Source: Desulfobacterales bacterium (lineage in GTDB: Bacteria > Desulfobacterota > Desulfobulbia > Desulfobulbales > JAGXFP01). Taken from it: DNA of 64,000 bases. A program made the position numbers and the translations under genes. A model generated the notes under the pieces. That model ran no database searches and was not told the DNA's origin. It saw only the letters and a list, made by a program, of their open reading frames with translations. The DNA lies in the NCBI GenBank assembly GCA_024637225.1, contig JAGXFP010000047.1:46650-110649 (forward strand), written 5' to 3'. Numbering within the stretch: the first letter of the stretch is position 1; the number at the start of each line of letters is the position of its first letter. Shown here one piece after another: positions 25,298-33,913 of the stretch.

Positions 25298-26506
25298 TCA
25301 ATACATCTCATATTTAGCCAGCACCCCGTCCAGCCCGCCGTTGCGGAGCGGTTTGCGCCAGGCGGTCTTCAGGCCGATCATCTTCAGCATCTCCCGCCGG
25401 CCATAATAGAGATAGGCCGCGGAACCCCGGCAGTTGTGCTTGAGAAAGCTGCCGAATTCCTTCAACAGGTCAGCGGCCCCCTCCTGGCTGCCGATTCTGA
25501 CCCCGTAAGGGGGATTGCAGACGATTACCGAATTTTCAAGGGGCCCGCCATCTACAAATGAGCAGCGTTTAACGACAACATCGCTGCCGTTCGGCAGCAT
25601 ATTCAGGTTGGAGCGGGTCGAGGTCGCCGCCTCCTTGGAGATATCCGTGCCGCGAATCAGGCCATCCGGCAAGGAGACGATGCCATGATCGATCTCCCGG
25701 CGGAGCTCCAGCCATTTTTGCCGGTCGAAATCAGGCAGGTTCTCAAAGCCGAATTTACGGCGCAGGTACCCTGCCGGCACCCGGCAGGAACTCATCAGGG
25801 CTTCGCAGAGCAGGGTTCCCGACCCGCACATCGGATCGACCAGGGGGCGCTCGCCGTCCCAGCCGGAAAGACGGATAATCGCCGCCGCCAGGGTCTCCTG
25901 CATGGGCGCCGCCACCACCTTCTGCCGGTAGCCCCGGCGATGGAGGGCGCCGCCGGAGACATCGAGGCTGATCACCGCCCGATCCTGGTCGATATGGAGA
26001 TTGAGCAACAGATCGGGGTCTTGCCGGTCGACATCGGGGCGGCGCCCGAACTTGTCCCGGAAATAGTCGACCACCGCATCCTTCAGGCAGAGAGCGGCAT
26101 ACTGCGAATGCTTGATCCGGCTGTTGGCCACGGTGGCCCCGATCGCGAAACTGCCGCTCTTGTTGAGCAGCAGTTCCCAGGGCAGCTTCATGGCCGTCTT
26201 GTGCAGGTATTTGGGGCTGTGGCAGTCGAAGGAAATAAGCGGCGCCAGGATCCTGCTGCATAGCCTGGACTGGTAGACTATCCCGTAGAGGGCCGCCGGT
26301 TCGGCACTGAAATGGATGCCCCGGAAAACCGGCTCCGCCTCAAGAGCGCCCAGAGCGGTCAATTCCTCACCCCCCTCCTTCTCAAGCCCCTCGGCGATGG
26401 TGGCAAAAAACCGCCGGTTTTTCTGGTAGGCGAACTCCTGCCCGTAAAACTCTGATCTTTTTATCATGTGCATATCTCTGTGGTTGTGCTGATCGTATAA
26501 GGACAC
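25298..26506 (-). CDS. THUMP-domain RNA methyltransferase (RlmL-like)
   Basis: This 402-aa S-adenosylmethionine-dependent methyltransferase has an N-terminal ferredoxin-like and THUMP region (FFATIAEGLEKEGGEELTALG), LHRRGYR, and a Rossmann-fold catalytic domain (VDPMCGSGTLLCEALM with the SAM-binding GSG, and the catalytic CNPPYGVR). It matches the N-terminal half of RlmL, which makes m2G2445 in 23S rRNA; the RlmK half is absent, as is usual outside gammaproteobacteria. The start may be at 26506 or at one of the Met codons 12-14 residues in (MHMIKRSEF). The downstream MazG-like gene is close enough for co-transcription. Confidence 0.9.
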   Translation of the reverse strand: MSLYDQHNHRDMHMIKRSEFYGQEFAYQKNRRFFATIAEGLEKEGGEELTALGALEAEPVFRGIHFSAEPAALYGIVYQSRLCSRILAPLISFDCHSPKYLHKTAMKLPWELLLNKSGSFAIGATVANSRIKHSQYAALCLKDAVVDYFRDKFGRRPDVDRQDPDLLLNLHIDQDRAVISLDVSGGALHRRGYRQKVVAAPMQETLAAAIIRLSGWDGERPLVDPMCGSGTLLCEALMSSCRVPAGYLRRKFGFENLPDFDRQKWLELRREIDHGIVSLPDGLIRGTDISKEAATSTRSNLNMLPNGSDVVVKRCSFVDGGPLENSVIVCNPPYGVRIGSQEGAADLLKEFGSFLKHNCRGSAAYLYYGRREMLKMIGLKTAWRKPLRNGGLDGVLAKYEMY

Positions 26507-26706
26507 ACCCGGCTTCGACCCCGGCTCTTATCCAGCCGGCAATTGCCAAAACCGGCGAAGGCCTGCCCTTACAGTTGTCGATCCCCTGAATCCGTTATCG
26601 TGCGCCCCGCAGGGCGGCGGGTGCATTCCAGCTACCACGGATCACTTCTATATTTGACGTAAAAACTATCATATAACGAGAATCAATTCATTAAGCCGTC
26701 ACGGAT

Positions 26707-26889
26707 TCAGGTATCATCGTCGCCCTTGCCCTTCAACTTGCCAAGGCCGAGGTAGGCCACGTAACAGATCACCAGCAGGGGGTACATGATCATCCCTTCA
26801 CCGAACCGGCCATGGTAGAAGGAATAAAGGCTGTGGACCAGAAAGAGCGTCAGCAGAATCAGGAGGATCAGGGCCAGGGAACGGTTCAT
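26707..26889 (-). CDS. Small two-helix membrane protein
   Basis: This is a 60-aa frame with two hydrophobic segments (LALILLILLTLFLVHSLYSF and MYPLLVICYVAYLGLG) and a charged tail KLKGKGDDDT. The start ATG at 26889 has a purine-rich AGGAAG upstream. I do not recognise it. The stop codon TGA lies within a block shared with family B repeats (ACCTGAATCCGTGACGGC on the minus strand). It could be a genuine small membrane protein. Confidence 0.5.
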   Translation of the reverse strand: MNRSLALILLILLTLFLVHSLYSFYHGRFGEGMIMYPLLVICYVAYLGLGKLKGKGDDDT

Positions 26890-27026
26890 CGGGTTTTTCT
26901 TCCTGGTTGAATTATAATAATATTTATCCCCTTATCTGGCTGTGCTTTCATGATAAATTATTACTGAATCAGGAAATTATCGAGATAAAAATCATAGGCG
27001 GGAAAACATGCGACCGGACAATAGCA

Positions 27027-27308
27027 TTGGGCACCATTAGACAGGATCTGCTCAAACTTCTCAAGGAAGAAACCCTCGACGCCAAAGATATCTCCCAACT
27101 TCTCTCAATTAGGGAAAAGGAGGTCTACGGCCACCTCGGGCATATAGCCAGAAGCATCGCGGCCGAAGGCGGGCGGCTGATAATCAACCCCTGCAAGTGC
27201 CTGGCCTGCGGCTATCTGTTCAAGGAGCGGAAAAGATTCAGCCGGCCCGGCAAATGCCCGAAATGCCGGGAGACCCGGATCCGCCCCCCGACCTATCATA
27301 TCAGATGA
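27027..27308 (+). CDS. HTH and zinc-ribbon transcriptional regulator
   Basis: The product of about 93 aa has an N-terminal winged-helix-like domain (TIRQDLLKLLKEETLDAKDISQLLSIREKEVYGHLGHI) and a C-terminal zinc ribbon with two CxxC pairs (CKCLACGYLF and GKCPKCRET). This is the layout of COG3357, predicted regulators in archaea and deltaproteobacteria. The frame stays open far upstream, but TTG 27027 gives the usual length of the family. No good ribosome site supports any start, so the 5' end is uncertain. Its target is unknown. A hairpin formed by repeated short words follows the stop. Confidence 0.75.
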   Translation: MGTIRQDLLKLLKEETLDAKDISQLLSIREKEVYGHLGHIARSIAAEGGRLIINPCKCLACGYLFKERKRFSRPGKCPKCRETRIRPPTYHIR

Positions 27309-27390
27309 GAAGCCAGAAGCCAGGAGCCGGAATGACTGATTTTAAGCTTTTCTCTTGGCTTCTGGCTCCTGGCTTCTGGCTCCTGGCTTC
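27309..27390. repeat. Inverted repeat built from AGAAGCCAGGAGCC words
   Basis: GAAGCCAGAAGCCAGGAGCC at the left is complementary to GGCTTCTGGCTCCTGGCTTC at the right, across an AT-rich loop. A further CTGGCTCCTGGCTTC word follows. It can form a strong hairpin after the zinc-ribbon regulator and may act as its terminator or as a transcript stabiliser. Confidence 0.8.
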
Positions 27391-27443
27391 GGTGGAACAC
27401 AGGCACGAAGAAATCGCCAACCAAACCCAGAAAGTTGAGACAA

Positions 27444-27456
27444 TAAGCGATTACAG
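27444..27456. repeat. Terminal fragment of repeat family A
   Basis: TAAGCGATTACAG equals the end of family A elements. The TAA stop codon of the minus-strand kinase (27451-27453) lies within it. A short motif AACCCAGAAAGTTGAGA stands directly to the left (27424-27440). That motif also occurs at 45364 and, in a variant form, at 29508. Confidence 0.6.
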
Positions 27457-28554
27457 TCCGCCGACCCGGCGGCATTTCCCGATAATATCATGAATCGCGT
27501 CCGCCGATTCCTCGATACTCTCCAGGAGCCTGAACTGGGCCAGGGCCCTTTGCAGATTATGGCCCGGGTGCTCCACCTTGAAATAGATATCGCCGGCCAG
27601 ATGATCGGTGAAAAAGCGTAGACCCAGTTCAAAGGCAAGCAGCCGGACCGCCGGATAAATAAACCTGAAGTCCGCGTCGGTCAGCAGCGCTCCCATCTCG
27701 GCCAGATAGCCGCACAACAGTTCCGAACATTTTCCGGTATCGAAGCCGACCCGGTCAAGATCATCGAAATCATCGCCCGCCCGGTTGCAGGCGGACCGCA
27801 GACAGTCACCGATATCGTAATGAATAAGTCCGGGTTTAACCGTGTCCAGATCGACAATACTTACCGCTTTGCCGCTCGTCCCCTCGAAGATGATGTTGGC
27901 CGGCCGGGGATCGCCGTGGATAACCCGGACCGGCAGCAAACCGTCCCGGGCGCCATTTTCAAGAATCGGGGCTAGAGCGCGGCGCCGGTTGATGACTCCG
28001 GCGCAGTACTCTTCTTCGGCATCGCCGTCCCGCCCGGCAATCCTGTCATAATCGGCGAGATATCCCGGCGTAACATGGAATCCGGGCAGGGTATCGACCA
28101 GGCGGCCGGGATCGAGATCGGCAACCAGCCGATGAAAGAGACCGAGGGCGCGTCCCGTCTCGCCGGCCCGGCCCGGGTCAGCAAGCGGATTATCCATTTC
28201 GCCGTCGATATAGTTCAGCATTCGCCAGAAGTTTCCGGTCGGATCGATGTAATAATCCCGGCCGTCGCGGGCGGCGAGAGGGTAAACCGGCTGCCAGCCC
28301 GAGAAATGCTGCTCGACATCGGCGCGCAAACGGCGGTCGAGGTGATCGGCCAGAACCCTGAGATTAGCCATGACCAGTTCCGGGCGTTTGAAAACCAGGG
28401 GGTTTAAGCGCTGCAAGATATATTTACCGGACCCTTCGCCGGTCAGAATCACCAGGAAGGTATCATTGATATGCCCCTCAGCCAATTTATCAAGCCGGGA
28501 TAAAGTCCGGCCGGGGCAAAAGGCATCCACAGCTTTTCTGGCGTGATCAGACAT
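27451..28554 (-). CDS. NahK-like amino-sugar kinase (aminoglycoside phosphotransferase fold)
   Basis: This 367-aa kinase resembles N-acetylhexosamine 1-kinase. The stretches EGHINDTFLV and KYILQRLNPLVFKRPELVMANL are typical of the NahK group, often annotated as mucin desulfatase. The catalytic loop is HGDPRPANIIFE, and the metal-binding Asp is in IVDLDTVKPGLIHYDIGD. It probably phosphorylates a free amino sugar such as GlcNAc at C1. The start ATG at 28554 is chosen because MSDHARKAVDAF resembles the family N-terminus; a start 11 codons upstream is possible. Its stop lies in a repeat fragment. It is divergent from the exonuclease gene. Confidence 0.85.
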   Translation of the reverse strand: MSDHARKAVDAFCPGRTLSRLDKLAEGHINDTFLVILTGEGSGKYILQRLNPLVFKRPELVMANLRVLADHLDRRLRADVEQHFSGWQPVYPLAARDGRDYYIDPTGNFWRMLNYIDGEMDNPLADPGRAGETGRALGLFHRLVADLDPGRLVDTLPGFHVTPGYLADYDRIAGRDGDAEEEYCAGVINRRRALAPILENGARDGLLPVRVIHGDPRPANIIFEGTSGKAVSIVDLDTVKPGLIHYDIGDCLRSACNRAGDDFDDLDRVGFDTGKCSELLCGYLAEMGALLTDADFRFIYPAVRLLAFELGLRFFTDHLAGDIYFKVEHPGHNLQRALAQFRLLESIEESADAIHDIIGKCRRVGGL

Positions 28555-28699
28555 AGTGTTTTCAGGCAAGATGATAACCCGGCGCAATTATTAATCTATT
28601 TGACTTTAACACCGACAGGCCTTAGAATAAACGCCCTTGAAACCCTTAAGAACCAAGGGGAAACGGCTAAAACGCCAGCCGGTGCGATATAACAAAACG

Positions 28700-29341
28700 A
28701 TGGAAAACATGAAGATCAGCCCGATAGAACGTCTCGGCTTTGACCGCCGTATGACCAAGGAAGAGATTAACTCCCTGCCGATCAACGGGTACATGGGCAA
28801 AATCCGGGTAATCAGGACCGATGCGGCCCTGGCCGGGGCGATTGCCGAACTGAGCCGGGAGAGCCTACTCGGTTTCGATACCGAAACCCGGCCGAACTTC
28901 ACGAAAGGCCAGAACAACCTGCCCTCCCTAATCCAGCTGGCCGCGGCCGAGACCGTTTATATCTTCCAGCTGCGGCATCTGAATTTCACCGAAGAGCTCC
29001 GGAAAATACTTTCCGATAAAAAGATCATCAAGACCGGCGTGGCAATCGATCATGATCTCCTGCAACTGCAAAGGCTGGGTTCGTTCAGGGAATCAGGGTT
29101 TGTCGGCCTGTCCCGGATCGCGAAAAGCGCCGGGATCAAGAACCACGGCCTGCGCGGTCTTGCCGCCGTTTTGCTGGGCTTCCGGATTTCCAAGGGGGCG
29201 CAGCGCTCCAACTGGGGCAGCGAAACCCTCACCCAAAAGCAGATCAGTTACGCGGCCACCGACGCCTGGGTCGGCCGGGAGATCTTTCTGCGCCTCAAGG
29301 AAATGGGGGTAATCTATCCCGAGCTGATTTTTGACGACTAA
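28700..29341 (+). CDS. RNase D-like 3'-5' exonuclease
   Basis: The product of about 213 aa is a DEDDy-type 3'-5' exonuclease domain protein. The four acidic positions are visible: LGFDTETRPNF (D and E), TGVAIDHDL (D), and ISYAATDAWVGREIF (Y and D). There is no HRDC domain, so it is a minimal exonuclease of the RNase D/WRN type, acting on RNA or DNA 3' ends. The frame is open to 28637; ATG 28700 or 28709 gives a normal N-terminus (MKISPIERLGF), but ribosome sites are weak. A strong terminator follows. Confidence 0.88.
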   Translation: MENMKISPIERLGFDRRMTKEEINSLPINGYMGKIRVIRTDAALAGAIAELSRESLLGFDTETRPNFTKGQNNLPSLIQLAAAETVYIFQLRHLNFTEELRKILSDKKIIKTGVAIDHDLLQLQRLGSFRESGFVGLSRIAKSAGIKNHGLRGLAAVLLGFRISKGAQRSNWGSETLTQKQISYAATDAWVGREIFLRLKEMGVIYPELIFDD

Positions 29342-29370
29342 AAAGCAATTCAAAACGAAGCATGATGCAT

Positions 29371-29408
29371 AAAAGCCCGGAAGGTTTATCTTTCGGGCTT
29401 TTGCTTTT
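29371..29408 (+). terminator. Intrinsic terminator after the exonuclease gene
   Basis: AAAAGCCCG at the left pairs with CGGGCTTTT at the right across a loop of about 14 bases, followed by a T-rich run (TTGCTTTT). The A-run on the left side would give a T-run on the other strand, so it may be bidirectional. Confidence 0.85.
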
Positions 29409-29528
29409 ATGTCTCTTAAGATCAGCGGAGCGCACTTCGACAAGCTCAGCAGGAGCGTTAAATCAACAGTTTATCCCGCTCCTGACCCGACACTTCAAGC
29501 TAATTCACAACTCGGAAAGTTGAGTTAT

Positions 29529-29990
29529 TTATTTAATCCCGATCAGTTCAACATCGAAAATCAGATCGGCATTGGGCGGAATTGAACGGCCGGCGCCGCT
29601 CGAACCGTAACCGAGTTCGGCCGGAATATACAAGGTCCGCTTACCTCCGATCTTCATGCCGGCAACGCCCTCGTCCCAGCCCTTGATAACCCGGCCGGTC
29701 CCCAGAATAAAGGAGAAGGTACGGCCGCGATCAACCGAACTGTCGAACTTTTTACCCTTTGCGCCGTTATTGTCCAGCCAGCCGGTGTAATGAACCTCGA
29801 CCCGGTCGCCACGAACCGTTTCGGAACCCATGCCGATTTCACGATCCTCATAACGAAGGCCGGAATCGGTGGTAACCATTCCGGTGGTGGTCTTTTCGGT
29901 GGTGGTCATTTCGGTGGCAACCATCTCGGCGGCGGCCTCTACGGCGCAAAATAACAGTCCCAGCATGATTGTAATCAATACATTCTTCAC
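29529..29990 (-). CDS. Secreted FKBP-type peptidyl-prolyl isomerase
   Basis: This 153-aa FK506-binding-type prolyl isomerase has an N-terminal signal peptide (KNVLITIMLGLLFCAVEAAA), so it acts in the periplasm or envelope. A short Thr-rich linker made of TEMTTTEKTTTG words follows. The catalytic domain has VEVHYTGWLDNNG, FDSSVDRGRTFSFILG, VIKGWDEGVAGMKIGGKRTL and the closing IPPNADLIFDVELIGI, all standard. The linker is low-complexity and looks like a slipped repeat. The gene lies just downstream of the B12 transport operon, with a gap of about 70 bp, and may be read through from it. Confidence 0.95.
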   Translation of the reverse strand: MKNVLITIMLGLLFCAVEAAAEMVATEMTTTEKTTTGMVTTDSGLRYEDREIGMGSETVRGDRVEVHYTGWLDNNGAKGKKFDSSVDRGRTFSFILGTGRVIKGWDEGVAGMKIGGKRTLYIPAELGYGSSGAGRSIPPNADLIFDVELIGIK

Positions 29991-30062
29991 ATGACACCTC
30001 GTTTACTGATTTTGTAAAATCTCCCGATTTCGTAGGCCTCAGTCCGGTTAACCGGGGAGCGC

Positions 30063-30854
30063 TCACGAAAGCAGGAATCTATCCGGCACCGGAAAAGCCC
30101 GGACCACTTCCAAGGTTTCGCTCTCCTCGATGATCATCCGGCAGCCGTAGGTCTTATCGAGCAGCCCGGCGGTCAATACCTGCCTGGGCGAACCGTCCTG
30201 GATAATACACCCCTTATCCATTAACAGCAAGCGGTCACCGTACATGGCGGCCAGATTGAGATCGTGGGAGACCATTACCACCGTAACCCCCTGTTCCCGG
30301 CGGAGCCGCTCCATCAGGTCCATAATCCTGACCTGATGGGCCGGATCGAGGGAGGCGGTCGGTTCATCGAGCAGGATCAAACGGGGCTGCTGGCAGATGG
30401 CCCGGGCGATGATCACCCGCTGCCGTTCGCCGCCGGATAGTTCATCGAGCCGCCGCTCGGCCAGATGGCTGATCTCGGTAAACTCCATGGCCTGCCGGGC
30501 GATACGATAATCATTTGCACTCTCCACCGTCAACAGGCCGAGATGCGGCGAGCGCCCCATCAGCACCGTATCGGCGACGGTAAAGGGAAATTCGATCGGT
30601 ACCTGCTGGGGCACCACCGCGACGGACGCGGCTAGTTCCCTTCGCTTGTACCCGGCCAGGGGACGGTCCAGGATTTCGATTTCGCCGCTGACCCGGACCA
30701 GCCCGGCCAGGGCCTTTAGAAGAGAGGTCTTGCCGGTCCCATTGGGTCCGATAATCACGACAAATTCGCCCGCTTCGACCGCCACGGAGATCTCCCTGAG
30801 GATATGCCGCTTCCCGTAATGGAGGTTCAGCCCGGTGACTTTTATGGCGCTCAT
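30063..30854 (-). CDS. btuD: Cobalamin/iron-siderophore ABC transporter ATPase (BtuD-like)
   Basis: This 263-aa ABC ATPase drives import of vitamin B12 or a similar metal chelate through the inner membrane. Walker A GPNGTGKTS is at about residue 37, the signature LSGGERQRV is complete, Walker B reads LILLDEPTASLDP, and the switch His is in VMVSHDLN. It overlaps the permease gene by 4 bp and is the last gene of the riboswitch-controlled operon. The riboswitch makes cobalamin the likely substrate; sequence alone would not exclude siderophores. Confidence 0.93.
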   Translation of the reverse strand: MSAIKVTGLNLHYGKRHILREISVAVEAGEFVVIIGPNGTGKTSLLKALAGLVRVSGEIEILDRPLAGYKRRELAASVAVVPQQVPIEFPFTVADTVLMGRSPHLGLLTVESANDYRIARQAMEFTEISHLAERRLDELSGGERQRVIIARAICQQPRLILLDEPTASLDPAHQVRIMDLMERLRREQGVTVVMVSHDLNLAAMYGDRLLLMDKGCIIQDGSPRQVLTAGLLDKTYGCRMIIEESETLEVVRAFPVPDRFLLS

Positions 30855-31855
30855 CGGGAACTCCTCCAGAGCAGGAAGATAAAGAGAGGGGCGCCGATCA
30901 GGGCGGTCACGATCCCCACCGGCATCTCCCCCCCGGCCGGCAGGCTCCGGGCCAGAAGGTCGCAGAGGATCAGGTAGGAAGCGCCGCCCAGGATGGAGGC
31001 GGGAACCAGCAAGCGGTGGTCGGACCCGACCATAAGCCGCAGGATATGGGGAATGACCAGCCCGACGAAACCGATCAGGCCGGAATTGCAGACCGCGATG
31101 CTGACCATGAAGGTGGTGGCGACCAGGAGGATATTGGTCACTACCTTGACGTTGACCCCCATAACCGCAGCATTCTCCCGCCCCATCAGCAGGAGGTTCA
31201 TCGGCCGGGCCAGGATATAAATCACCGCGAAACAGGGCAGGATCGAGAGCAGCATCGGCAGCTGCCCCCGGGAAAACATCGACAGATCGCCCATCAGCCA
31301 GAAGAGGATATGGTGGACCTGGGTGTTTCTGGTCAGGGAGATGAGAAACATGATCACCGCCCCGCAGAGGGCGTTCATCATCACTCCCCCCAGAAGCAGG
31401 GAGTCGCGCCGGACAAAGGAGCGCCCCGCCGCCAGGCCCAGAACCAGAAGCAGGACCAGCATGCTGCCGCCGAAGGAGGCCAGCGCCACCCCGGGGAAAG
31501 GAGAAAAGCCGAGTAGCATGGCGATAATCGCCCCGATGGCCGAGCCCCCGGAGACCCCGAGGATATAGGGCTCGGCCAGGGAGTTACGCAACAGGGCCTG
31601 GAAGACCAGGCCGCCCAGGGCGAGGGTGCCGCCGACTATCGCCGCCAGGGCGACCCGGGGAAACCTGATCTGCCATATGATTGCGGCCGCCACCGATTCC
31701 GGGTCAAGCTCTCCCTTAAAGGCCCGGAACACCTCGCCGAAGCCGAGTTCCGACGAGCCCAGGGAAATCCCCAGCAGGAAAGCGAGAACCAGCAAACCGC
31801 CAAGGGTGCTAACCACAACCGCTAATCTGCGGGGGATCCGCTGCGATTCAATCAT
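30851..31855 (-). CDS. btuC: Cobalamin ABC transporter permease (BtuC-like, FecCD family)
   Basis: This 334-aa polytopic inner-membrane protein of the FecCD family has about ten predicted helices. Conserved stretches are IIWQIRFPRVALAAIVGGTLALGGLVFQALLRNSLAEPYILGVSGGSAIGA-like text and the late GLIGFVGLVIPHILRLMVGSDHR, which contacts the ATPase. The ATG at 31855 is used because the open frame before it lies in the btuF gene; this start overlaps the btuF stop by 8 bp. With BtuD and BtuF it forms a complete importer. Confidence 0.94.
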   Translation of the reverse strand: MIESQRIPRRLAVVVSTLGGLLVLAFLLGISLGSSELGFGEVFRAFKGELDPESVAAAIIWQIRFPRVALAAIVGGTLALGGLVFQALLRNSLAEPYILGVSGGSAIGAIIAMLLGFSPFPGVALASFGGSMLVLLLVLGLAAGRSFVRRDSLLLGGVMMNALCGAVIMFLISLTRNTQVHHILFWLMGDLSMFSRGQLPMLLSILPCFAVIYILARPMNLLLMGRENAAVMGVNVKVVTNILLVATTFMVSIAVCNSGLIGFVGLVIPHILRLMVGSDHRLLVPASILGGASYLILCDLLARSLPAGGEMPVGIVTALIGAPLFIFLLWRSSR

Positions 31856-32750
31856 CGGGCTCGCCGCCGAACAGTTCGGGGTGGATGATAGCGGCAAAGG
31901 CCTCCAGGCCGTCGACCAGTCGGGGAGTGGGCCGGTCGACCAGATTGGCCTCCACCACATGGAGCCGGTTATCCTTGACGGCGGGCAGTTGCGGCCATTT
32001 TTGCCAGCCGGAGCGTAGTTCCTCAACCGAAAAGCCCCCGGCCATGGAGGCGACAATCGCCACTTCGGGCCGGAAAACCAGGATATCCTCCCAGCTAAAC
32101 TTGGGATAGGCAGTGCCGGCATCCGCCGCCAGGTTAATCCCCCCGGCCGTCACAATCAGTTCATGGATAAAGGTATCACGTCCGGCCGAGACAATCGGCG
32201 CCGCGTCGATCTGGAAAAAGACCCGGGGCCGGTCGATCTCGCCGGATAACTTCTCGCGGACCTTGGCGATCCGGACCCGCATATCGCCGGTAATCTTCGC
32301 GGCCAGGTCGCCGGCGCCGAGAATATCGCCAAGACCGCTGATCATCTCGATAATCCCTTCCAGGCTGCGGGGATTAACGACATAAACCGGGATCCCCAAA
32401 GATTCGATCCGTTTGATTGTGTGCAGGGGGTTGCCGTCCTTGATGGCCAGACAAAGATCGGGACGCAGGGCCACGATCTTCTCGATATCGAGCTGGACAT
32501 AAGAGCCGACCCTCGGCAGCTCCCTGGCTTCGGGCGGATCATCGCTGTACAGGGTGGCCCCTTTGAGAAGATCCTGCCGGCCCAAGGAAAAAACCACCTC
32601 GGTTATACTGGGGGCCAGCGAAACGATCCGGGTGATCTCGTCCGGAACCTCGACTGCGCGCCCGGCCTGATCGACCACCTGGCGGGAGAACCCGGTCGCG
32701 GGAGTCAGCAGCAGCGAGGCAAATAAGATTATTCTCAATAATTCAGACAA
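31848..32750 (-). CDS. btuF: Periplasmic cobalamin-binding protein (BtuF-like)
   Basis: This 300-aa periplasmic binding protein carries a signal peptide (IILFASLLLTPATGFS) and is of the helical-backbone type used for B12 and siderophores. Typical stretches are RIVSLAPSITEVVFSLG, VGSYVQLDIEKIVALRPDL and PKFSWEDILVFRPEVAI. It hands ligand delivered by the outer-membrane receptor to BtuC. Its gene follows tonB by about 30 bp and overlaps btuC, so all are in one transcription unit. Confidence 0.92.
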   Translation of the reverse strand: MSELLRIILFASLLLTPATGFSRQVVDQAGRAVEVPDEITRIVSLAPSITEVVFSLGRQDLLKGATLYSDDPPEARELPRVGSYVQLDIEKIVALRPDLCLAIKDGNPLHTIKRIESLGIPVYVVNPRSLEGIIEMISGLGDILGAGDLAAKITGDMRVRIAKVREKLSGEIDRPRVFFQIDAAPIVSAGRDTFIHELIVTAGGINLAADAGTAYPKFSWEDILVFRPEVAIVASMAGGFSVEELRSGWQKWPQLPAVKDNRLHVVEANLVDRPTPRLVDGLEAFAAIIHPELFGGEPDD

Positions 32751-32781
32751 CGTACAACCCCATTAAGGTAGAGTTCATCAA

Positions 32782-33498
32782 TCAACGTAAATCAAAGCGA
32801 ACCGGGACCATGACCCGCATGGCGATTCGCTCTCCGCCGCGCCGCCCCGGCTCGAAAAGCCAATTCCAGACCGCCCGCAATGCCGCCCGGTCCAAAACCT
32901 TGTGGCCGCTGCTTTCCTCGACCCGGACTTCCTCGACCGCACCTTCCGCGCTTACCGAGACCTCCAGAACAACCGTGCCCTGCAGATGACGGCGGCGGGC
33001 GAGCGCGGGGTATTCGGGCGGCGGGTTCTTCCGGTAGAGGGGCCGGGCCAGGCGGATCGGGGCCTGCGCAGGTTCTCCGGCAACATCCTCATTCAGTCTA
33101 TTCCGTGGCGGCACGGAATCATCAAAGCGTTCCACCGCCTTTTCCGCGAGATCCGGAACCGGTTCAACCGCCTCCTCCGGCACCCGCGGCGGGGCGGGCA
33201 GCGCCAGCGGGGGGATTTCCCGCACCGCCACCTGAACCGGCCGCATCGGTGCCACCGGCGCCGGGGTGATTTTTTGGGGAACGGTTGCTTTCCGCACCGT
33301 CTCCGGAGGTAAAACCTCCTTTTTAACCACCGGCACCGGCGGGACGCGCCGCGGGACCAGACGGACCTCGACCTTGCGCTCCGGACCGGGCGTCACGGCA
33401 GTGTTTTCGCCGCCGAATTCCATCCCAAACAGGACAGCATGAACCGCAACCGAAAAAAGCAGGGCGGCAGCGATCCTTATCCGGCTAGGGGCCAACAT
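32782..33498 (-). CDS. tonB: TonB energy transducer
   Basis: This 238-aa periplasm-spanning TonB has one N-terminal membrane anchor (RIAAALLFSVAVHAVLFGME, with the conserved His), a Pro/Val-rich spacer with PVVKKEVLPPE-like repeats, and a C-terminal TonB domain (YPALARRRHLQGTVVLEVSVS, and later VWNWLFEPGRRGGERI). It couples the ExbBD proton channel to the B12 receptor encoded upstream. It overlaps exbD by 14 bp. The dedicated TonB-ExbBD set within a B12 operon is notable. Confidence 0.94.
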   Translation of the reverse strand: MLAPSRIRIAAALLFSVAVHAVLFGMEFGGENTAVTPGPERKVEVRLVPRRVPPVPVVKKEVLPPETVRKATVPQKITPAPVAPMRPVQVAVREIPPLALPAPPRVPEEAVEPVPDLAEKAVERFDDSVPPRNRLNEDVAGEPAQAPIRLARPLYRKNPPPEYPALARRRHLQGTVVLEVSVSAEGAVEEVRVEESSGHKVLDRAALRAVWNWLFEPGRRGGERIAMRVMVPVRFDLR

Positions 33499-33913
33499 CG
33501 GCCTGCAAGGAGATCCGGCTGAGCCCCGCCCGGTTTATCCGGTCGAGTACCGCGAACAACTGCTGGTAATCGACCCGGCGGTCGGCAAAGAGCAGGACTC
33601 CGGGTTCGGGAGCATCAGCGGCCCAACCTGCAGCCACCCTCTCTTTCAATAAATCCGCCATCCCGGCCAGTTCGACCGGTTCTTCATCGATGAAATATTC
33701 GGTGCCTTCCTCGGAATGCTTGACGGTCACAGAGAGGATCAATTCCTTTTCGGGAGCGGCGCTGGCGGAAACCGGCAGGTCCACGGCCAGGCCGCGATGG
33801 ACGGCCATCGACAGCATCGCGTAAATGAAGAAGACCAGGAGCAGGAAGACTATATCGATCAGCGGCAGCATCTCGATTCTGGCTTTGCGCTTGGGGGGTA
33901 GATCAATCTTCAC
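33485..33913 (-). CDS. exbD: ExbD/TolR biopolymer transport protein
   Basis: This 142-aa protein has one transmembrane helix (EMLPLIDIVFLLLVFFIYAML) carrying the functional Asp in PLIDIVF, then a periplasmic domain. The N-terminus DLPPKRKARIEMLPLIDIVFLL is typical of ExbD. It forms the proton channel with ExbB. It overlaps exbB by 11 bp and tonB by 14 bp, arguing for coupled translation. Confidence 0.94.
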   Translation of the reverse strand: MKIDLPPKRKARIEMLPLIDIVFLLLVFFIYAMLSMAVHRGLAVDLPVSASAAPEKELILSVTVKHSEEGTEYFIDEEPVELAGMADLLKERVAAGWAADAPEPGVLLFADRRVDYQQLFAVLDRINRAGLSRISLQADVGP